From: Streptomyces spiroverticillatus
Lineage (GTDB): Bacteria; Actinomycetota; Actinomycetes; Streptomycetales; Streptomycetaceae
Direction of reading: 5' to 3'
Assembly (NCBI GenBank): GCA_014650415.1
Contig: BMUX01000002.1
Location: 434,001 to 498,000, forward strand
DNA: 64,000 nucleotides
Below are positions 54,137 through 63,728 of this stretch, in pieces. The notes under the pieces are model-generated. The model did no database searches, was not told the DNA's origin, and saw nothing but the letters and a program-made list of their open reading frames with translations. Positions within the stretch are counted from its first letter, which is position 1. The number at the start of each line of letters is the position of its first letter. A program made the translations under genes and the position numbers.

Positions 54137-54301
54137 GGTCCGCTCCAGGGTCCACGCGCCCGGTGAAGGGCTTGCCGGTAAGGGATGGGGCCACCCTATC
54201 CAGCCCCGGCACGCGCGAAGAGCCCCGTCCGGGGTCCGGACGGGGCTCTCGCTGTGGCGAACAGTCGCCGGTTCAGTTCACTTCACTGGACCGGCCGGGG
54301 A

Positions 54302-55939
54302 TCAGTGGTGGCCGTGGCCGCTGGTGATCTCCTTGTACTCCTCGGCGGTGGGCTTGGCGATCTGGTTGCCCTCGCCGTACATGCCCTTGCTGAGCTTGAC
54401 GCGCAGCTTCTCGGCGGGGCCGACCTTGCGCGTCACGCCGTTCTCGTCCTCGGCGGGACCGATCTCGGCCGGCGCGTACTGCTCGTGCGCCGTGAGCGTG
54501 TGCAGCTTGTTCGCGTCGAGGGGCTCGTGCACCTCGATGAACTCACCGTGCGGCAGGCGCTTGATGATGCCCGACTCGCGTCCGTGCAGCACCTTCTCGG
54601 CGTCCCTGCGCTGGAGGCCCAGGCAGATGCGCTTGGTGATGATGAACGCCAGGACCGGACCGGCGAAGAAGCCGATGCGCACGAACCACGAGATCGCGTT
54701 GAGCGAGAGGTGGAAGTGCGTGGCCCACAGGTCGTTTCCACCGCCGACGAGGCCGATGAAGTAGACCGTGATCCAGGCGACACCGAACGCGGTGCGCGTC
54801 GGGTTGTTGCGCGGACGCTGCGCGATGTGGTGCTCGCGCTTGTCGCCGGTGACCCAGGACTCCAGGAACGGCCACACCGCGATGACGGCGAGGATCACAC
54901 CGAAGAGCGTCAGCGGGATGAACACACCCAGGACCAGCGTGTGGCCCCAGAGGTTGATCTCCCAGCCCGGCATGACACGGATCAGACCCTCGGCGAAGCC
55001 CATGTACCAGTCGGGCTGGGCGCCGGTGGACACCTGGTCCGGACGGTAGGGACCGAGCGCCCAGACCGGGTTGATCGTGAACGCCGCCGCGATGATCGCG
55101 ATGATGCCGAAGACCAGGAAGAAGAAGCCTCCGGCCTTGGCCATGTAGACCGGCAGCAGCGGCATGCCCACCACGTTGTTGTTCGTGCGGCCGGGGCCCG
55201 CGAACTGGGTGTGCTTGTGGTAGAAGACCAGGATCAGGTGAGCCACCATCAGGCCGAGCATGATGCCCGGCAGCAGCAGGATGTGGATCGAGTAGAACCT
55301 GGCGACCATGTCGTGGCCGGGGAACTCTCCGCCGAACAGGAACATCGAGATGTACGTGCCGACGACCGGCACGGACAGGATCGCGCCCTGTGTGAAGCGG
55401 ACACCGGTGCCCGACAGCAGGTCGTCCGGCAGCGAGTAACCGGTGAAACCGGTGAACATGCCGAGGACGAACAGCAGGAAGCCGAACAGCCAGTTGACCT
55501 CGCGCGGCTTGCGGAAGGCACCCGTGAAGAAGACGCGCATCATGTGCACGAACATCGCCGCGAGGAAGATCAGCGCGCCCCAGTGGTGGATCTGCCGGAT
55601 CAGCAGACCGCCACGGACGTCGAAGCTGATGTCCAGCGTCGACGCGTAGGCCTCCGTCATGCGGATGCCGTGCATCGGGGCGTACGACCCGTGGTACACG
55701 ACCTCGTTCATGGACGGGTGGAAGAACAGCGTCAGATACACACCCGTGAGGATGATGATGATGAAGCTGTACATGCAGATCTCGCCGAGCATGAAGGACC
55801 AGTGGTCCGGGAAGATCTTGCGCATGTTGGCCTTGGCGAGGGAGTAGATCCCCAGCCGGCCGTCCGCCCAGTCCGCCACCCGCTCACCGGCGGGCGCCTT
55901 CTGCTGCGGCTTGGATTCGGTAGTCGTCGCAGTACTCAT
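54302..55939 (-). CDS. qcrB: Cytochrome bc1 complex cytochrome b subunit
   Basis: 545 residues with eight or more helices. Haem-ligand His pairs lie in helices II (RQIHHWGALIFLAAMFVHMMRVF) and IV (FYSIHILLLPGIMLGLMVAHLILVFYHKH). The quinol-site motif here reads PDWYMG, versus PEWYFL in mitochondria. A C-terminal extension of about 120 residues is typical of actinobacterial QcrB. It overlaps qcrA by 4 nt (55936-55939). It is the membrane core of the menaquinol-cytochrome c reductase in the bcc-aa3 supercomplex. Confidence 0.95.
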   Translation of the reverse strand: MSTATTTESKPQQKAPAGERVADWADGRLGIYSLAKANMRKIFPDHWSFMLGEICMYSFIIIILTGVYLTLFFHPSMNEVVYHGSYAPMHGIRMTEAYASTLDISFDVRGGLLIRQIHHWGALIFLAAMFVHMMRVFFTGAFRKPREVNWLFGFLLFVLGMFTGFTGYSLPDDLLSGTGVRFTQGAILSVPVVGTYISMFLFGGEFPGHDMVARFYSIHILLLPGIMLGLMVAHLILVFYHKHTQFAGPGRTNNNVVGMPLLPVYMAKAGGFFFLVFGIIAIIAAAFTINPVWALGPYRPDQVSTGAQPDWYMGFAEGLIRVMPGWEINLWGHTLVLGVFIPLTLFGVILAVIAVWPFLESWVTGDKREHHIAQRPRNNPTRTAFGVAWITVYFIGLVGGGNDLWATHFHLSLNAISWFVRIGFFAGPVLAFIITKRICLGLQRRDAEKVLHGRESGIIKRLPHGEFIEVHEPLDANKLHTLTAHEQYAPAEIGPAEDENGVTRKVGPAEKLRVKLSKGMYGEGNQIAKPTAEEYKEITSGHGHH

Positions 55940-56988
55940 CCGCGCTCCCAGAAAGCAGGACCGACGGGCTCGGCGAAGTCGCCCATGGCTTCGAGGTAAC
56001 CCTGGTCGTTCACCTTGATCCGCAGCTGCGGCAGGGGGTGGCCGGCCGGGCCGAAGATGACGCGGGCGCCGTCGGACAGGTCGAAGGTGGACTGGTGGCA
56101 CGGGCAGAGCACGTGGTGCGTCTGCTGCTCGTACAGGCTGATCGGGCAGCCGACGTGGGTGCAGATCTTGGAGTACGCGACGATGCCCTCGGCCGCCCAC
56201 TCGCGCTGCTGCTTGTTCTTGATCTCGTCCGGCTGGATCCGGACGATCATCAGCGCGTCCTTGGCGATCTTCTGGTTGAACTCGTGGTCGTCCTCCTTCA
56301 GGCCTTCCGGCACGGCGAAGGTGAGCGAGCCCACGACGACGTCCTCGGCCCGCAGGGGCTCCATCGTGTTCTGGTTGATCAGACGCTTGCCCTTGTCCCA
56401 GGACGTCTCGCGGAGCTTCTTCTCCGGCAGCGGACCGAGGTCGCGCAGCAGCACGACGCCGGACAGCGGCACCAGGGCCAGCGCACCGAACATCGTGGTG
56501 CGGATCAGCTTGCGACGGCCGATCACCGACTCCTCGGCACCGGCCTTGAAGTCGGCCATGACCTTGGCCTTGACCTCGGGCGACGCCTGGATCGCGTGGC
56601 GCTCGTCGGCGACCTCGACGTCGGACATCAGGGTGCGGGCCCAGTGGACCGCGCCCGCGCCGATGCAGAAGAGGGCGATGCCGAGCGTCAGACCCAGCGA
56701 GAGGTTGAGCGCGCTCACGTGGCCCAGCGGCCACACGTACACGATCTTGTCGATCGGGAACGCGACGAAGGAGGCGATGAAGCCGATCGTCGCGATCATC
56801 GACAGCGTGAACAGGAAGGCGACGACGCGCTCGGACCGCTTGGCGGCCCGCTCGTCGAGGTCCTGGATACGCGGCTTGTGCGGCGGCAGGCCCGGGTCCG
56901 CGAACGGATCGTCCTTGGGCGCTACTTCGCCGTGCGCGTTGCCCTGCTCAGCAGGCAGGGCCTCTTCTGGATTCTCTTGGCTACTCAT
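55936..56988 (-). CDS. qcrA: Rieske iron-sulfur protein of the bc1 complex
   Basis: 350 residues. Three N-terminal helices are followed by a Rieske domain whose [2Fe-2S] ligands are in CTHVGC and CPCHQS. A twin-arginine pair (IGRRKLIRTTMFGALALV) precedes the third helix; in S. coelicolor QcrA this helix is inserted by Tat after two Sec-dependent helices. It overlaps both qcrC and qcrB by 4 nt, so translation of the three is coupled. HGEVAPKDDPFADPGLPP near the N-terminus is disordered. Confidence 0.95.
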   Translation of the reverse strand: MSSQENPEEALPAEQGNAHGEVAPKDDPFADPGLPPHKPRIQDLDERAAKRSERVVAFLFTLSMIATIGFIASFVAFPIDKIVYVWPLGHVSALNLSLGLTLGIALFCIGAGAVHWARTLMSDVEVADERHAIQASPEVKAKVMADFKAGAEESVIGRRKLIRTTMFGALALVPLSGVVLLRDLGPLPEKKLRETSWDKGKRLINQNTMEPLRAEDVVVGSLTFAVPEGLKEDDHEFNQKIAKDALMIVRIQPDEIKNKQQREWAAEGIVAYSKICTHVGCPISLYEQQTHHVLCPCHQSTFDLSDGARVIFGPAGHPLPQLRIKVNDQGYLEAMGDFAEPVGPAFWERG

Positions 56989-57794
56989 GACTTCTTGGCC
57001 TTAGCGGTGTGGGCCGCGACCCAGACGGCAACTGCGATGAGCGCACCCAGACCGAAGATCCAGGCGAACAGACCCTCGCTGACCGGCCCGAGGCCGCCCA
57101 GTCCGAAGCCGCCGGGGCTCGGGGTCTCTTCGCCGTTCACGGCCTTGACGTACGCGATGATGTCCTTCTTTTCCTTCTCCGGCATGGTGCTGTCCGGGAA
57201 GGAGGGCATGTTCTGCGGGCCGGTCTGCATGGCCTCGTAGATGTGCTTCGGCGAGACGCCCTCGAGGGAGGGGGCGAACTTGCCGTGCGTCAGGGCGCCG
57301 CCCTCGCCGGTGAAGTTGTGGCACTGCGCGCAGTTCGTGCGGAACAGTTCGCCACCCTTGCCGACGTCGGCGTTGCTCGGGTCGGTCTGGCTTTCGGTCG
57401 GCGTGATCGGGCCGGCGCCGAGAGAGGCCACGTACGCGGCGAGCTGGTCGATCTGCGCCTGCGTGTAGATGACCTTCTTCTTCGGCACCTGGGCGCCGGG
57501 CTGCTGCGCCGGCATACGGCCGGTGCCGACCTGGAAGTCCACTGCGGCGGAGCCCACGCCCACGAGGGACGGGCCGTCAGTGGTGCCCTGACCGCCGGTT
57601 CCGTGGCAGCTTGCGCAGCCGACGGCGTAGAGCTTCTTGCCCTCTTCGATGGCGAGGGACTGGGCGGTCTCGTCGGCCTGCGCCTTGCCCGCAGGCGCAA
57701 ACGCGGCGTACAGCCCCCCAGTGGCCGCCAGCGCGAAGAGTAGGACGACGACCGCCGCCAGCGGATGGCGTCGTCGTGCGGAGAGCTTTTTCAC
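56985..57794 (-). CDS. qcrC: Dihaem cytochrome c subunit of the bc1 complex
   Basis: 269 residues with an N-terminal anchor (HPLAAVVVLLFALAATGGLYAAFAP), two c-type haem motifs (CASCH and CAQCH) with partner Met residues likely in GRMPAQQ and NMPSFPD, and a C-terminal helix (GLFAWIFGLGALIAVAVWVAAH). The second haem replaces a free cytochrome c and passes electrons straight to the aa3 oxidase. The start is GTG at 57792-57794. Confidence 0.94.
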   Translation of the reverse strand: MKKLSARRRHPLAAVVVLLFALAATGGLYAAFAPAGKAQADETAQSLAIEEGKKLYAVGCASCHGTGGQGTTDGPSLVGVGSAAVDFQVGTGRMPAQQPGAQVPKKKVIYTQAQIDQLAAYVASLGAGPITPTESQTDPSNADVGKGGELFRTNCAQCHNFTGEGGALTHGKFAPSLEGVSPKHIYEAMQTGPQNMPSFPDSTMPEKEKKDIIAYVKAVNGEETPSPGGFGLGGLGPVSEGLFAWIFGLGALIAVAVWVAAHTAKAKKS

Positions 57795-57859
57795 GGATTA
57801 CCCCGGTGTCAGGATCTTCTGCGTCGATGCGGGAAGTGTGTGCGGGCCTTGGCCCCTGG

Positions 57860-58480
57860 TTACTTGATCATGTAGATCGTGGCGAACAGGCCGATCCAGA
57901 CGACGTCGACGAAGTGCCAGTAGTACGACACGACGATGGCGGCGGTGGCCTGCTCGTGGGTGAATCGCTTGGCCGCGTATGTCCGGCCGAGGACCAGCAG
58001 GAAGGCGATGAGGCCGCCTGTCACGTGCAGTCCGTGGAAGCCGGTCGTCAGGTAGAACACCGAGCCGTACGGGTCCGACGAGAGCGACAGGCCCTCGTGC
58101 TTGACCAGCTCGGTGTACTCGTACACCTGGCCGCCAATGAAGATCGCACCCATCACGAACGTGATGATGAACCAGGTCCTGAGCTTCTTCACATCGCCCC
58201 GCTCCGCGGCGAAGACGCCGAGCTGGCAGGTGAGGGAGGAGAGGACCAGGATCGAGGTATTGGTCAGCGAGAACGGGAAGTTCAAGGCCGAGGCCTTTTC
58301 CGCCCAGAACTCGGGACCGGTCACCGATCGCAGGGTGAAGTACATCGCGAAGAGGGCCGCGAAGAACATCAGCTCGGAACTCAACCAGATGATGGTTCCG
58401 ACGCTGGTGAGGTTCGGTCGATTGACCGACGGGTGCGCGTGCCCGGTATCTACTGTCGTTGCTGTCGCCACGACCGACAT
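57860..58480 (-). CDS. ctaE: Cytochrome c oxidase subunit III
   Basis: 206 residues, about five helices, with [33 protein letters not shown] and [18 protein letters not shown], the standard CtaE marks. It is first in the ctaE-qcrC-qcrA-qcrB operon, split from ctaCDF. The ATG at 58478-58480 lies in the middle of a 21-bp palindrome and has no clear ribosome site; GTG at codon 4 is an alternative but lacks one too. Confidence 0.94.
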   Translation of the reverse strand: MSVVATATTVDTGHAHPSVNRPNLTSVGTIIWLSSELMFFAALFAMYFTLRSVTGPEFWAEKASALNFPFSLTNTSILVLSSLTCQLGVFAAERGDVKKLRTWFIITFVMGAIFIGGQVYEYTELVKHEGLSLSSDPYGSVFYLTTGFHGLHVTGGLIAFLLVLGRTYAAKRFTHEQATAAIVVSYYWHFVDVVWIGLFATIYMIK

Positions 58481-58491
58481 TATGTCGGTCG
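58471..58491. promoter_or_regulatory. 21-bp palindrome centred on the ctaE start codon
   Basis: CGACCGACAT (58471-58480), one central base, then ATGTCGGTCG (58482-58491): perfect 10-nt arms. The ctaE ATG is the last triplet of the left arm. It may be an operator or a hairpin hiding the start codon. Confidence 0.85.
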
Positions 58492-58582
58492 CTTATCCCG
58501 CCCTCACCCCGGGGGGTGCCGTTCGGAGTGTCAAGAGGGTGTGTCCTGCCCGAACGGCCCATCGAAGGCCGGTGCGAACCGG

Positions 58583-58611
58583 TGTGGACGGAGGGTCTGA
58601 CGGAGTAGCAT
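58583..58611 (+). promoter_or_regulatory. Possible promoter of the pseudo-receiver gene
   Basis: TGTGGA (58583-58588) and TAGCAT (58606-58611) are 17 bp apart, giving an 80-nt leader before the ATG at 58698. Confidence 0.4.
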
Positions 58612-58697
58612 CCGCGCATCGGAACCGGCCCCAGCAGCCGCCTGTAGAGCCCCGAAAAGCCCGAGATCACCGCGTAACCGGACGTCACGGAGGAACA

Positions 58698-59117
58698 ATG
58701 CAGCAGCCGACCGCCACGGTGCTGGTCTACAGCGACGACGCCAACACCCGCGAACAGGTGCGGCTCGCGGCCGGTCGCAGGCCGGCCGCCGACGTACCGC
58801 CGGTCGAGTTCCTGGAGTGCGCGACGCTGCCCGCCGTCCTCAAGGCGCTGGACGCCGGCGGCATCGACGTGTGCGTGCTCGACGGCGAGACCGTCCCGGC
58901 GGGCGGCATGGGCGTCTGCCGGCAGATCAAGGACGAGGTCTTCGACTGCCCGCCCGTGCTGCTCCTCATGGGCCGCCCGCAGGACGCCTGGCTGGCCACC
59001 TGGAGCCGTGCGGAGGCCGCGGTGACGCTGCCGGTCGAGCCGGTGGAGTTCGCCGCCTCGCTGGCGGCCCTGCTGCGTTCCCGGCTCGCCGGGAAGGCTC
59101 CTGCCGTACGGGCCTGA
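58698..59117 (+). CDS. Single-domain receiver-like protein with altered switch residues
   Basis: 139 residues with a receiver fold: VLVYSDDANTREQVR (acidic pair Asp13/Asp14), VCVLDGETVPAGG (Asp62 at the phosphoacceptor position) and a C-terminal TLPVEPVEF. The conserved Lys that precedes the final Pro is Leu111, and the Thr/Ser switch position reads Gly92 (LLLMGR). It is therefore a pseudo-receiver that may signal without phosphorylation. The ATG follows GGAGGA. It is divergent from ctaE and convergent with the transpeptidase gene. Confidence 0.72.
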   Translation: MQQPTATVLVYSDDANTREQVRLAAGRRPAADVPPVEFLECATLPAVLKALDAGGIDVCVLDGETVPAGGMGVCRQIKDEVFDCPPVLLLMGRPQDAWLATWSRAEAAVTLPVEPVEFAASLAALLRSRLAGKAPAVRA

Positions 59118-59191
59118 TCCCGCCGCGTACGGGCCCGTTCGCGTCCCGTACGGATGCGGCCGCACGCCGCTCCCCGCGCTCCCCGGGCCGT

Positions 59192-60445
59192 TCAGACCTG
59201 GGGGCGCAGGCGCGGGGTGTGGATGCGGTCGCGCTGCTCCTCGGTGACGGCGAGCAGCGCGCTGCCCTTGCGCCACTTCTTCCAGTCGATGTTCCAGTCC
59301 CCGAAGCCGTTGCCGAAGGGGTCCATGGTGTCGCCCCAGCTGCCGACGACCTTGACGATGTCGCCCTCGCGCACGGTGTCGAAGAACCATTCGGCGTTGC
59401 CGGTGGACATGCCCGTGCAGCCGTGGCTGACGTTCTCGTACCCCTGCGAGCCGGTGGACCAGGGCGCGGCGTGCACGTACTCGCCGCTCCAGGTCACGCG
59501 GGTGGCGTAGTAGACCGGCAGGTCGTAGGAGTCGCTGGTGCCGGTCGGGATGCCGATGCTGGTGCCGCGCATCCGTACGAAGTACTCCTTGCCCAGTACG
59601 ACCTTGACGCCGTTGCGGGTGGAGTAGCCGGGCTTTCCGGTGGTCACCGGAATGGTGTTGATCACTTTGTCGTTGCGCTTGACCGTCATGTAGTGCGAGG
59701 AGGCGTCGGTGATGGCCTCGATCTTGTCGCCGATGGTGAGCTTCAGGGGCGTCACTGCGGCCCCGTAGAGGCCCCCGGCGACCTTGATGCCCTCCAGGTT
59801 GCTGTGCGCCCGCACAGTGGCTCCTGCGGGCCAGTAGGAGCGCGGGCGGTAGTGCAGGAGGTCGTCCTCCACCCAGTACCAGGAACCCTCGGCGGCGGGC
59901 TTGGAGTCGACCTTCAGGGCGCGCTCCACCACCGCGCGGGCGCGCGGGTCCTTGACCTTGGTGCTGAGCTTCGCGGTGATGGGCTGTCCGACGCCGTAGG
60001 TGCCCGCGTCGGGGCCGAACTCGACCTTCAGGCCCTTCTTCCCGGGGGCCGTCCTGAAACCGAGCCTGCGCACGCCGGGCGCGCCCTCCTGGTCCTCGGT
60101 GCTGACCTTGACCGTGTACTCGGCGCCCGCGGCCAGCGGGGAGGTGGAGTGCCAGCGGGAGCCGTCGGCGGAGAGCTCGCCGGCCACCTGGCGTCCGGCC
60201 GCGTCCGCGGCGACGACGTCGGTGATCCGGCCGTCCTTGCCGGTGGCGGTCATCTCCAGGGGCTTCTCCGGGTCGACGTCCGTGCTGCCGGGACGGCCGT
60301 TGAAGGAGATCTGCCGCGCCGCGTCGTACGGCGGGGAGGAGAGCGGGCTGCCCCCGGGCCCGCCGCAGGCGGTCAGCCCCGCCCCGAGGGAGGCGATCAG
60401 AAGGGTGCAGCTCAGGACCGTCCGGGCGCGGGGTGCGTGGCTCAT
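59192..60445 (-). CDS. L,D-transpeptidase lipoprotein (Ig-like plus YkuD)
   Basis: 417 residues. The lipoprotein signal ends LGAGLTAC. Two Ig-like domains precede a YkuD catalytic domain whose Cys motif is SHGCTGMSTGNAEWFF, with YVHAAPW supplying the His. This matches mycobacterial LdtMt2-type enzymes that make 3-3 cross-links in peptidoglycan. The ATG at 60443-60445 has TATTGT 6 nt upstream and no ribosome site. It separates ctaCDF from the ctaE-qcr operon and is unrelated to respiration. Confidence 0.93.
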   Translation of the reverse strand: MSHAPRARTVLSCTLLIASLGAGLTACGGPGGSPLSSPPYDAARQISFNGRPGSTDVDPEKPLEMTATGKDGRITDVVAADAAGRQVAGELSADGSRWHSTSPLAAGAEYTVKVSTEDQEGAPGVRRLGFRTAPGKKGLKVEFGPDAGTYGVGQPITAKLSTKVKDPRARAVVERALKVDSKPAAEGSWYWVEDDLLHYRPRSYWPAGATVRAHSNLEGIKVAGGLYGAAVTPLKLTIGDKIEAITDASSHYMTVKRNDKVINTIPVTTGKPGYSTRNGVKVVLGKEYFVRMRGTSIGIPTGTSDSYDLPVYYATRVTWSGEYVHAAPWSTGSQGYENVSHGCTGMSTGNAEWFFDTVREGDIVKVVGSWGDTMDPFGNGFGDWNIDWKKWRKGSALLAVTEEQRDRIHTPRLRPQV

Positions 60446-60451
60446 GATCAC

Positions 60452-60457
60452 ACAATA
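60452..60457 (-). promoter_or_regulatory. -10 box of a probable leaderless promoter (L,D-transpeptidase)
   Basis: TATTGT on the minus strand ends 6 nt before the ATG; no Shine-Dalgarno sequence. Confidence 0.5.
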
Positions 60458-60520
60458 TGAAGCATCGTCAGATCGGGCGCGTTGGACACCGTCAAGTGAC
60501 TGCAAACGAATGACCTCAAC

Positions 60521-60567
60521 GAAAAAGGGGCCCGTGCCCCGGAGTGTGTCTCCGGGGCACGGGCCCC
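60521..60567 (-). terminator. Intrinsic terminator of ctaCDF
   Basis: A perfect 18-bp stem (60527-60544 with 60550-60567), TGTGT loop, followed on the minus strand by CTTTTTC. It is the most canonical terminator in the window. Confidence 0.93.
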
Positions 60568-60595
60568 TCATCGAGGTGCCTCGTGAAGCCGAGTG

Positions 60596-60994
60596 CTACT
60601 GGGTGCGGTTCTCACCGCGGTAGAACTCGAAGACCCAGCCGAACAGGCCGACCAGGATCAGCGGCAGCGAGAAGAACAGCAGCCACCAGCCCATCGCGAT
60701 GGCGAGGAAGGCGAACGCGCCGCCGATCGCCAGCGAGAGCGGCTGCCAGCTGTGCGGGGCGAAGAAGCCCAGCTCGCCGGCCTCGTCCGCGACGTCGGCC
60801 TGCTTGTTGTCCTGGGCCATCGCGTCGACCCGCTTGGCCGTGAAGGCCAGGTAGAAGCCGATCATGAGGCTCAGGCCGAAGGCCAGGACCAGTGCCGTGG
60901 TGCCCGCGGGCTCCTTGGACCACACGCCGTACACGACGGCCATGATCCCGACGAACACGCTCAGCCAGATGAAGAGCCAGCCTTGAATCTTCAC
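60596..60994 (-). CDS. ctaF: Cytochrome c oxidase subunit IV, actinobacterial type
   Basis: 132 residues with four helices: [53 protein letters not shown] and [16 protein letters not shown]. This actinobacterial subunit always accompanies CtaD and completes the aa3 oxidase. The start is GTG overlapping the ctaD stop by 4 nt (60991-60994), with AAGGAG 8 nt upstream. Confidence 0.93.
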   Translation of the reverse strand: MKIQGWLFIWLSVFVGIMAVVYGVWSKEPAGTTALVLAFGLSLMIGFYLAFTAKRVDAMAQDNKQADVADEAGELGFFAPHSWQPLSLAIGGAFAFLAIAMGWWLLFFSLPLILVGLFGWVFEFYRGENRTQ

Positions 60995-62733
60995 TTGCCG
61001 GACTCCTTCGCGCTGAGGGCGAGCGGCTCAATACCGTTGTCGCGGTGGTTCTCCAGCTGGTCGATCGCGGAGATCTCCGGGTGGTGCAGGTCGAACGCCG
61101 GGGATTCGGACCGGATGCGCGGCAGCGTGAGGAAGTTGTGCCGCGGCGGCGGGCAGGACGTCGCCCATTCGAGCGAACGGCCGTAGCCCCAGGGGTCGTC
61201 GACCTCGATCTTCTTGCCGTACTTCGCGGTCTTCCACACGTTGTAGAAGAACGGGAGCATCGACAGACCCAGCAGGAAGGAGCTGATGGTCGAGATCGTG
61301 TTCAGCGCGGTGAACCCGTCGGCCGCGAGGTAGTCCGCGTAACGACGCGGCATGCCCTCGGCACCCAGCCAGTGCTGCACCAGGAACGTGCCGTGGAAGC
61401 CCACGAACAGCGTCCAGAAGGTGATCTTGCCGAGCCGCTCGTCCAGCATCTTGCCGGTGAACTTCGGCCACCAGAAGTGGAAGCCGGAGAACATCGCGAA
61501 GACCACGGTGCCGAAGATGACGTAGTGGAAGTGCGCGACGACGAAGTACGAGTCGGAGACGTGGAAGTCCATCGGGGGCGAGGCCAGGATGACGCCGGTC
61601 AGACCACCGAAGGTGAAGGTGATCAGGAAGCCGACGGCCCAGAGCATCGGGGTCTCGAAGGACAGTGAGCCCTTCCACATCGTGCCGATCCAGTTGAAGA
61701 ACTTCACACCGGTGGGCACTGCGATGAGGAATGTCATGAAGGAGAAGAACGGCAACAGCACGCCGCCCGTCACATACATGTGGTGGGCCCAGACGGTCAC
61801 CGAAAGGCCGGCGATCGCGATCGTCGCGGCGATCAGACCGATGTAGCCGAACATCGGCTTGCGGCTGAAGACCGGGATGACCTCGGAAATGATTCCGAAG
61901 AATGGCAGCGCGATGATGTACACCTCTGGGTGTCCGAAGAACCAGAAGAGGTGTTGCCAGAGAATCGCTCCGCCATTCGCGGCATCGAATACATGGGCAC
62001 CGAATTTACGGTCCGCCTCCAGGGCGAACAGCGCGGCCGCCAGCACCGGGAAGGCGAGCAGGACCAGAACACCGGTCAGCAGCACGTTCCAGGTGAAGAT
62101 CGGCATGCGGAACATCGTCATGCCGGGAGCGCGCATGCAGATGATCGTGGTGATGAAGTTGACCGAGCCGAGGATCGTGCCGAAGCCGGAGAAGGCCAGA
62201 CCCATGATCCACATGTCGGCGCCGACGCCCGGCGAACGGACCGCGTCCGACAGCGGGGAGTAGGCGAACCAACCGAAGTCGGCCGCACCCTGCGGGGTGA
62301 GGAAGCCGGCCACCGCGATGATCGAGCCGAAGAGGTACAGCCAGTACGCGAACATGTTCAGCCGCGGGAACGCCACGTCGGGCGCACCGATCTGCAGCGG
62401 CATGATCCAGTTGGCGAATCCGGCGAACAGCGGCGTCGCGAACATCAGCAGCATGATCGTGCCGTGCATCGTGAACGCCTGGTTGAACTGCTCGTTCGAC
62501 ATGATCTGCGTGCCGGGACGAGCGAGTTCGGCGCGCATGAAGAGCGCCATGACGCCGCCGATGATGAAGAACACGAACGACGTGATGAGGTACATCGAGC
62601 CGATCGTCTTGTGGTCAGTGGTGGTGAGCCACTTGATCACAATGTTTCCCGGCTCCTTGCGCCGCACGGGCAGCTCGTTCTCGTACGAGTCGACTGCTGC
62701 CGCGGCACCCTTGGGTTCGTTGAGGATGCTCAC
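60991..62733 (-). CDS. ctaD: Cytochrome c oxidase subunit I
   Basis: 580 residues, twelve helices. Haem and copper ligands are visible: [12 protein letters not shown] (haem a His), [14 protein letters not shown] (CuB His and the cross-linked Tyr), [11 protein letters not shown] (two CuB His) and [11 protein letters not shown] (haem His pair). This is the catalytic core that reduces O2 and pumps protons. The start is GTG overlapping ctaC by 4 nt (62730-62733). Confidence 0.96.
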   Translation of the reverse strand: MSILNEPKGAAAAVDSYENELPVRRKEPGNIVIKWLTTTDHKTIGSMYLITSFVFFIIGGVMALFMRAELARPGTQIMSNEQFNQAFTMHGTIMLLMFATPLFAGFANWIMPLQIGAPDVAFPRLNMFAYWLYLFGSIIAVAGFLTPQGAADFGWFAYSPLSDAVRSPGVGADMWIMGLAFSGFGTILGSVNFITTIICMRAPGMTMFRMPIFTWNVLLTGVLVLLAFPVLAAALFALEADRKFGAHVFDAANGGAILWQHLFWFFGHPEVYIIALPFFGIISEVIPVFSRKPMFGYIGLIAATIAIAGLSVTVWAHHMYVTGGVLLPFFSFMTFLIAVPTGVKFFNWIGTMWKGSLSFETPMLWAVGFLITFTFGGLTGVILASPPMDFHVSDSYFVVAHFHYVIFGTVVFAMFSGFHFWWPKFTGKMLDERLGKITFWTLFVGFHGTFLVQHWLGAEGMPRRYADYLAADGFTALNTISTISSFLLGLSMLPFFYNVWKTAKYGKKIEVDDPWGYGRSLEWATSCPPPRHNFLTLPRIRSESPAFDLHHPEISAIDQLENHRDNGIEPLALSAKESGK

Positions 62734-63728
62734 AGTTTGTTCGTCTCCGCATTCCTGGCCGACTTGGTCAGCTCAATACCGGACGGGATGTATCCGGTCT
62801 GGCCCTTCTTCGCCAGGTCCTTGAGGTACTGCTTGTACTCCTCCGGGGAGACGACCTTGACGTTGAAGAGCATCCGGGAGTGGTCCACGCCGCAGAGCTC
62901 TGCGCACTTGCCCATGAAGATGCCCTCCTTGTTGGGGGTCACCTCGAAGGCGTTGGTGTGGCCCGGGATGACGTCCTGCTTCATCAGGAACGGCACCACC
63001 CAGAAGGAGTGGATGACGTCGCGCGACGTCAGCACGAACCGGACCTTCTCGCCCTTGGGCAGCACCAGCGTCGGACCCGGGTTCCCGTTCTCGGGGTTCC
63101 GGGTGCCGGGGATGCCGTAGTCGTAGACGCCCTCGGCGCCGTCCGGGAACTGCTTGGTGTAGCGGTCCGGAATCGCGCCGAGTTCCTTGGGAACGCCGGT
63201 CTTGAGGCCGGTCTTGGGGTCCGTCTGCGGACCGGTGGACTTGTTGCCGTCCACGTCCTCGACGTAGTTGAAGCCCCAGCTCCACTGATAGCCGACCACG
63301 TTGACCGTGTGCGTCGGCTTCTCGTCGAGATGCAGGAGCTTCGACTCGTCGCGGGCGGTGAAGTAGAACAGCACCGAGACGATGATGATGGGTGCGACCG
63401 TGTACAGCGCCTCGATGGGCAGGTTGTACCGGGTCTGCGGAGGTACCTCGACCTTGGTGCGGCTGCGCCGGTGGAAGATGACGCTCCACAGGATCAGGCC
63501 CCACACCAGCACGCCCGTGACGAGCGCAGCCGCCCACGAGCCCTGCCAGAGGGAGAGGATTCGCGGCGCCTCTTCCGTTACCGGGGTGGGCATCCCCAGT
63601 CGGGGGAAGTCCTCCCATGTGTACGAGCAACCAGAGGCGGTCGCCAGGACCACGCCCGCGGTCAGCACCTGGAGCAGCTTCCGCCGCATCGGGCGCCGCG
63701 ACGAGCGGTCGGAGCCGTTGGGACTCAC
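62730..63728 (-). CDS. ctaC: Cytochrome c oxidase subunit II
   Basis: 332 residues. A lipoprotein signal ends TASGC (Cys34), two helices follow, then the extracellular CuA domain with ligands in [14 protein letters not shown] and an upstream His in [11 protein letters not shown]. It accepts electrons from QcrC. The start is GTG at 63726-63728 with GAAGG 6 nt upstream. It is first in the ctaC-ctaD-ctaF operon. Confidence 0.95.
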   Translation of the reverse strand: MSPNGSDRSSRRPMRRKLLQVLTAGVVLATASGCSYTWEDFPRLGMPTPVTEEAPRILSLWQGSWAAALVTGVLVWGLILWSVIFHRRSRTKVEVPPQTRYNLPIEALYTVAPIIIVSVLFYFTARDESKLLHLDEKPTHTVNVVGYQWSWGFNYVEDVDGNKSTGPQTDPKTGLKTGVPKELGAIPDRYTKQFPDGAEGVYDYGIPGTRNPENGNPGPTLVLPKGEKVRFVLTSRDVIHSFWVVPFLMKQDVIPGHTNAFEVTPNKEGIFMGKCAELCGVDHSRMLFNVKVVSPEEYKQYLKDLAKKGQTGYIPSGIELTKSARNAETNKL

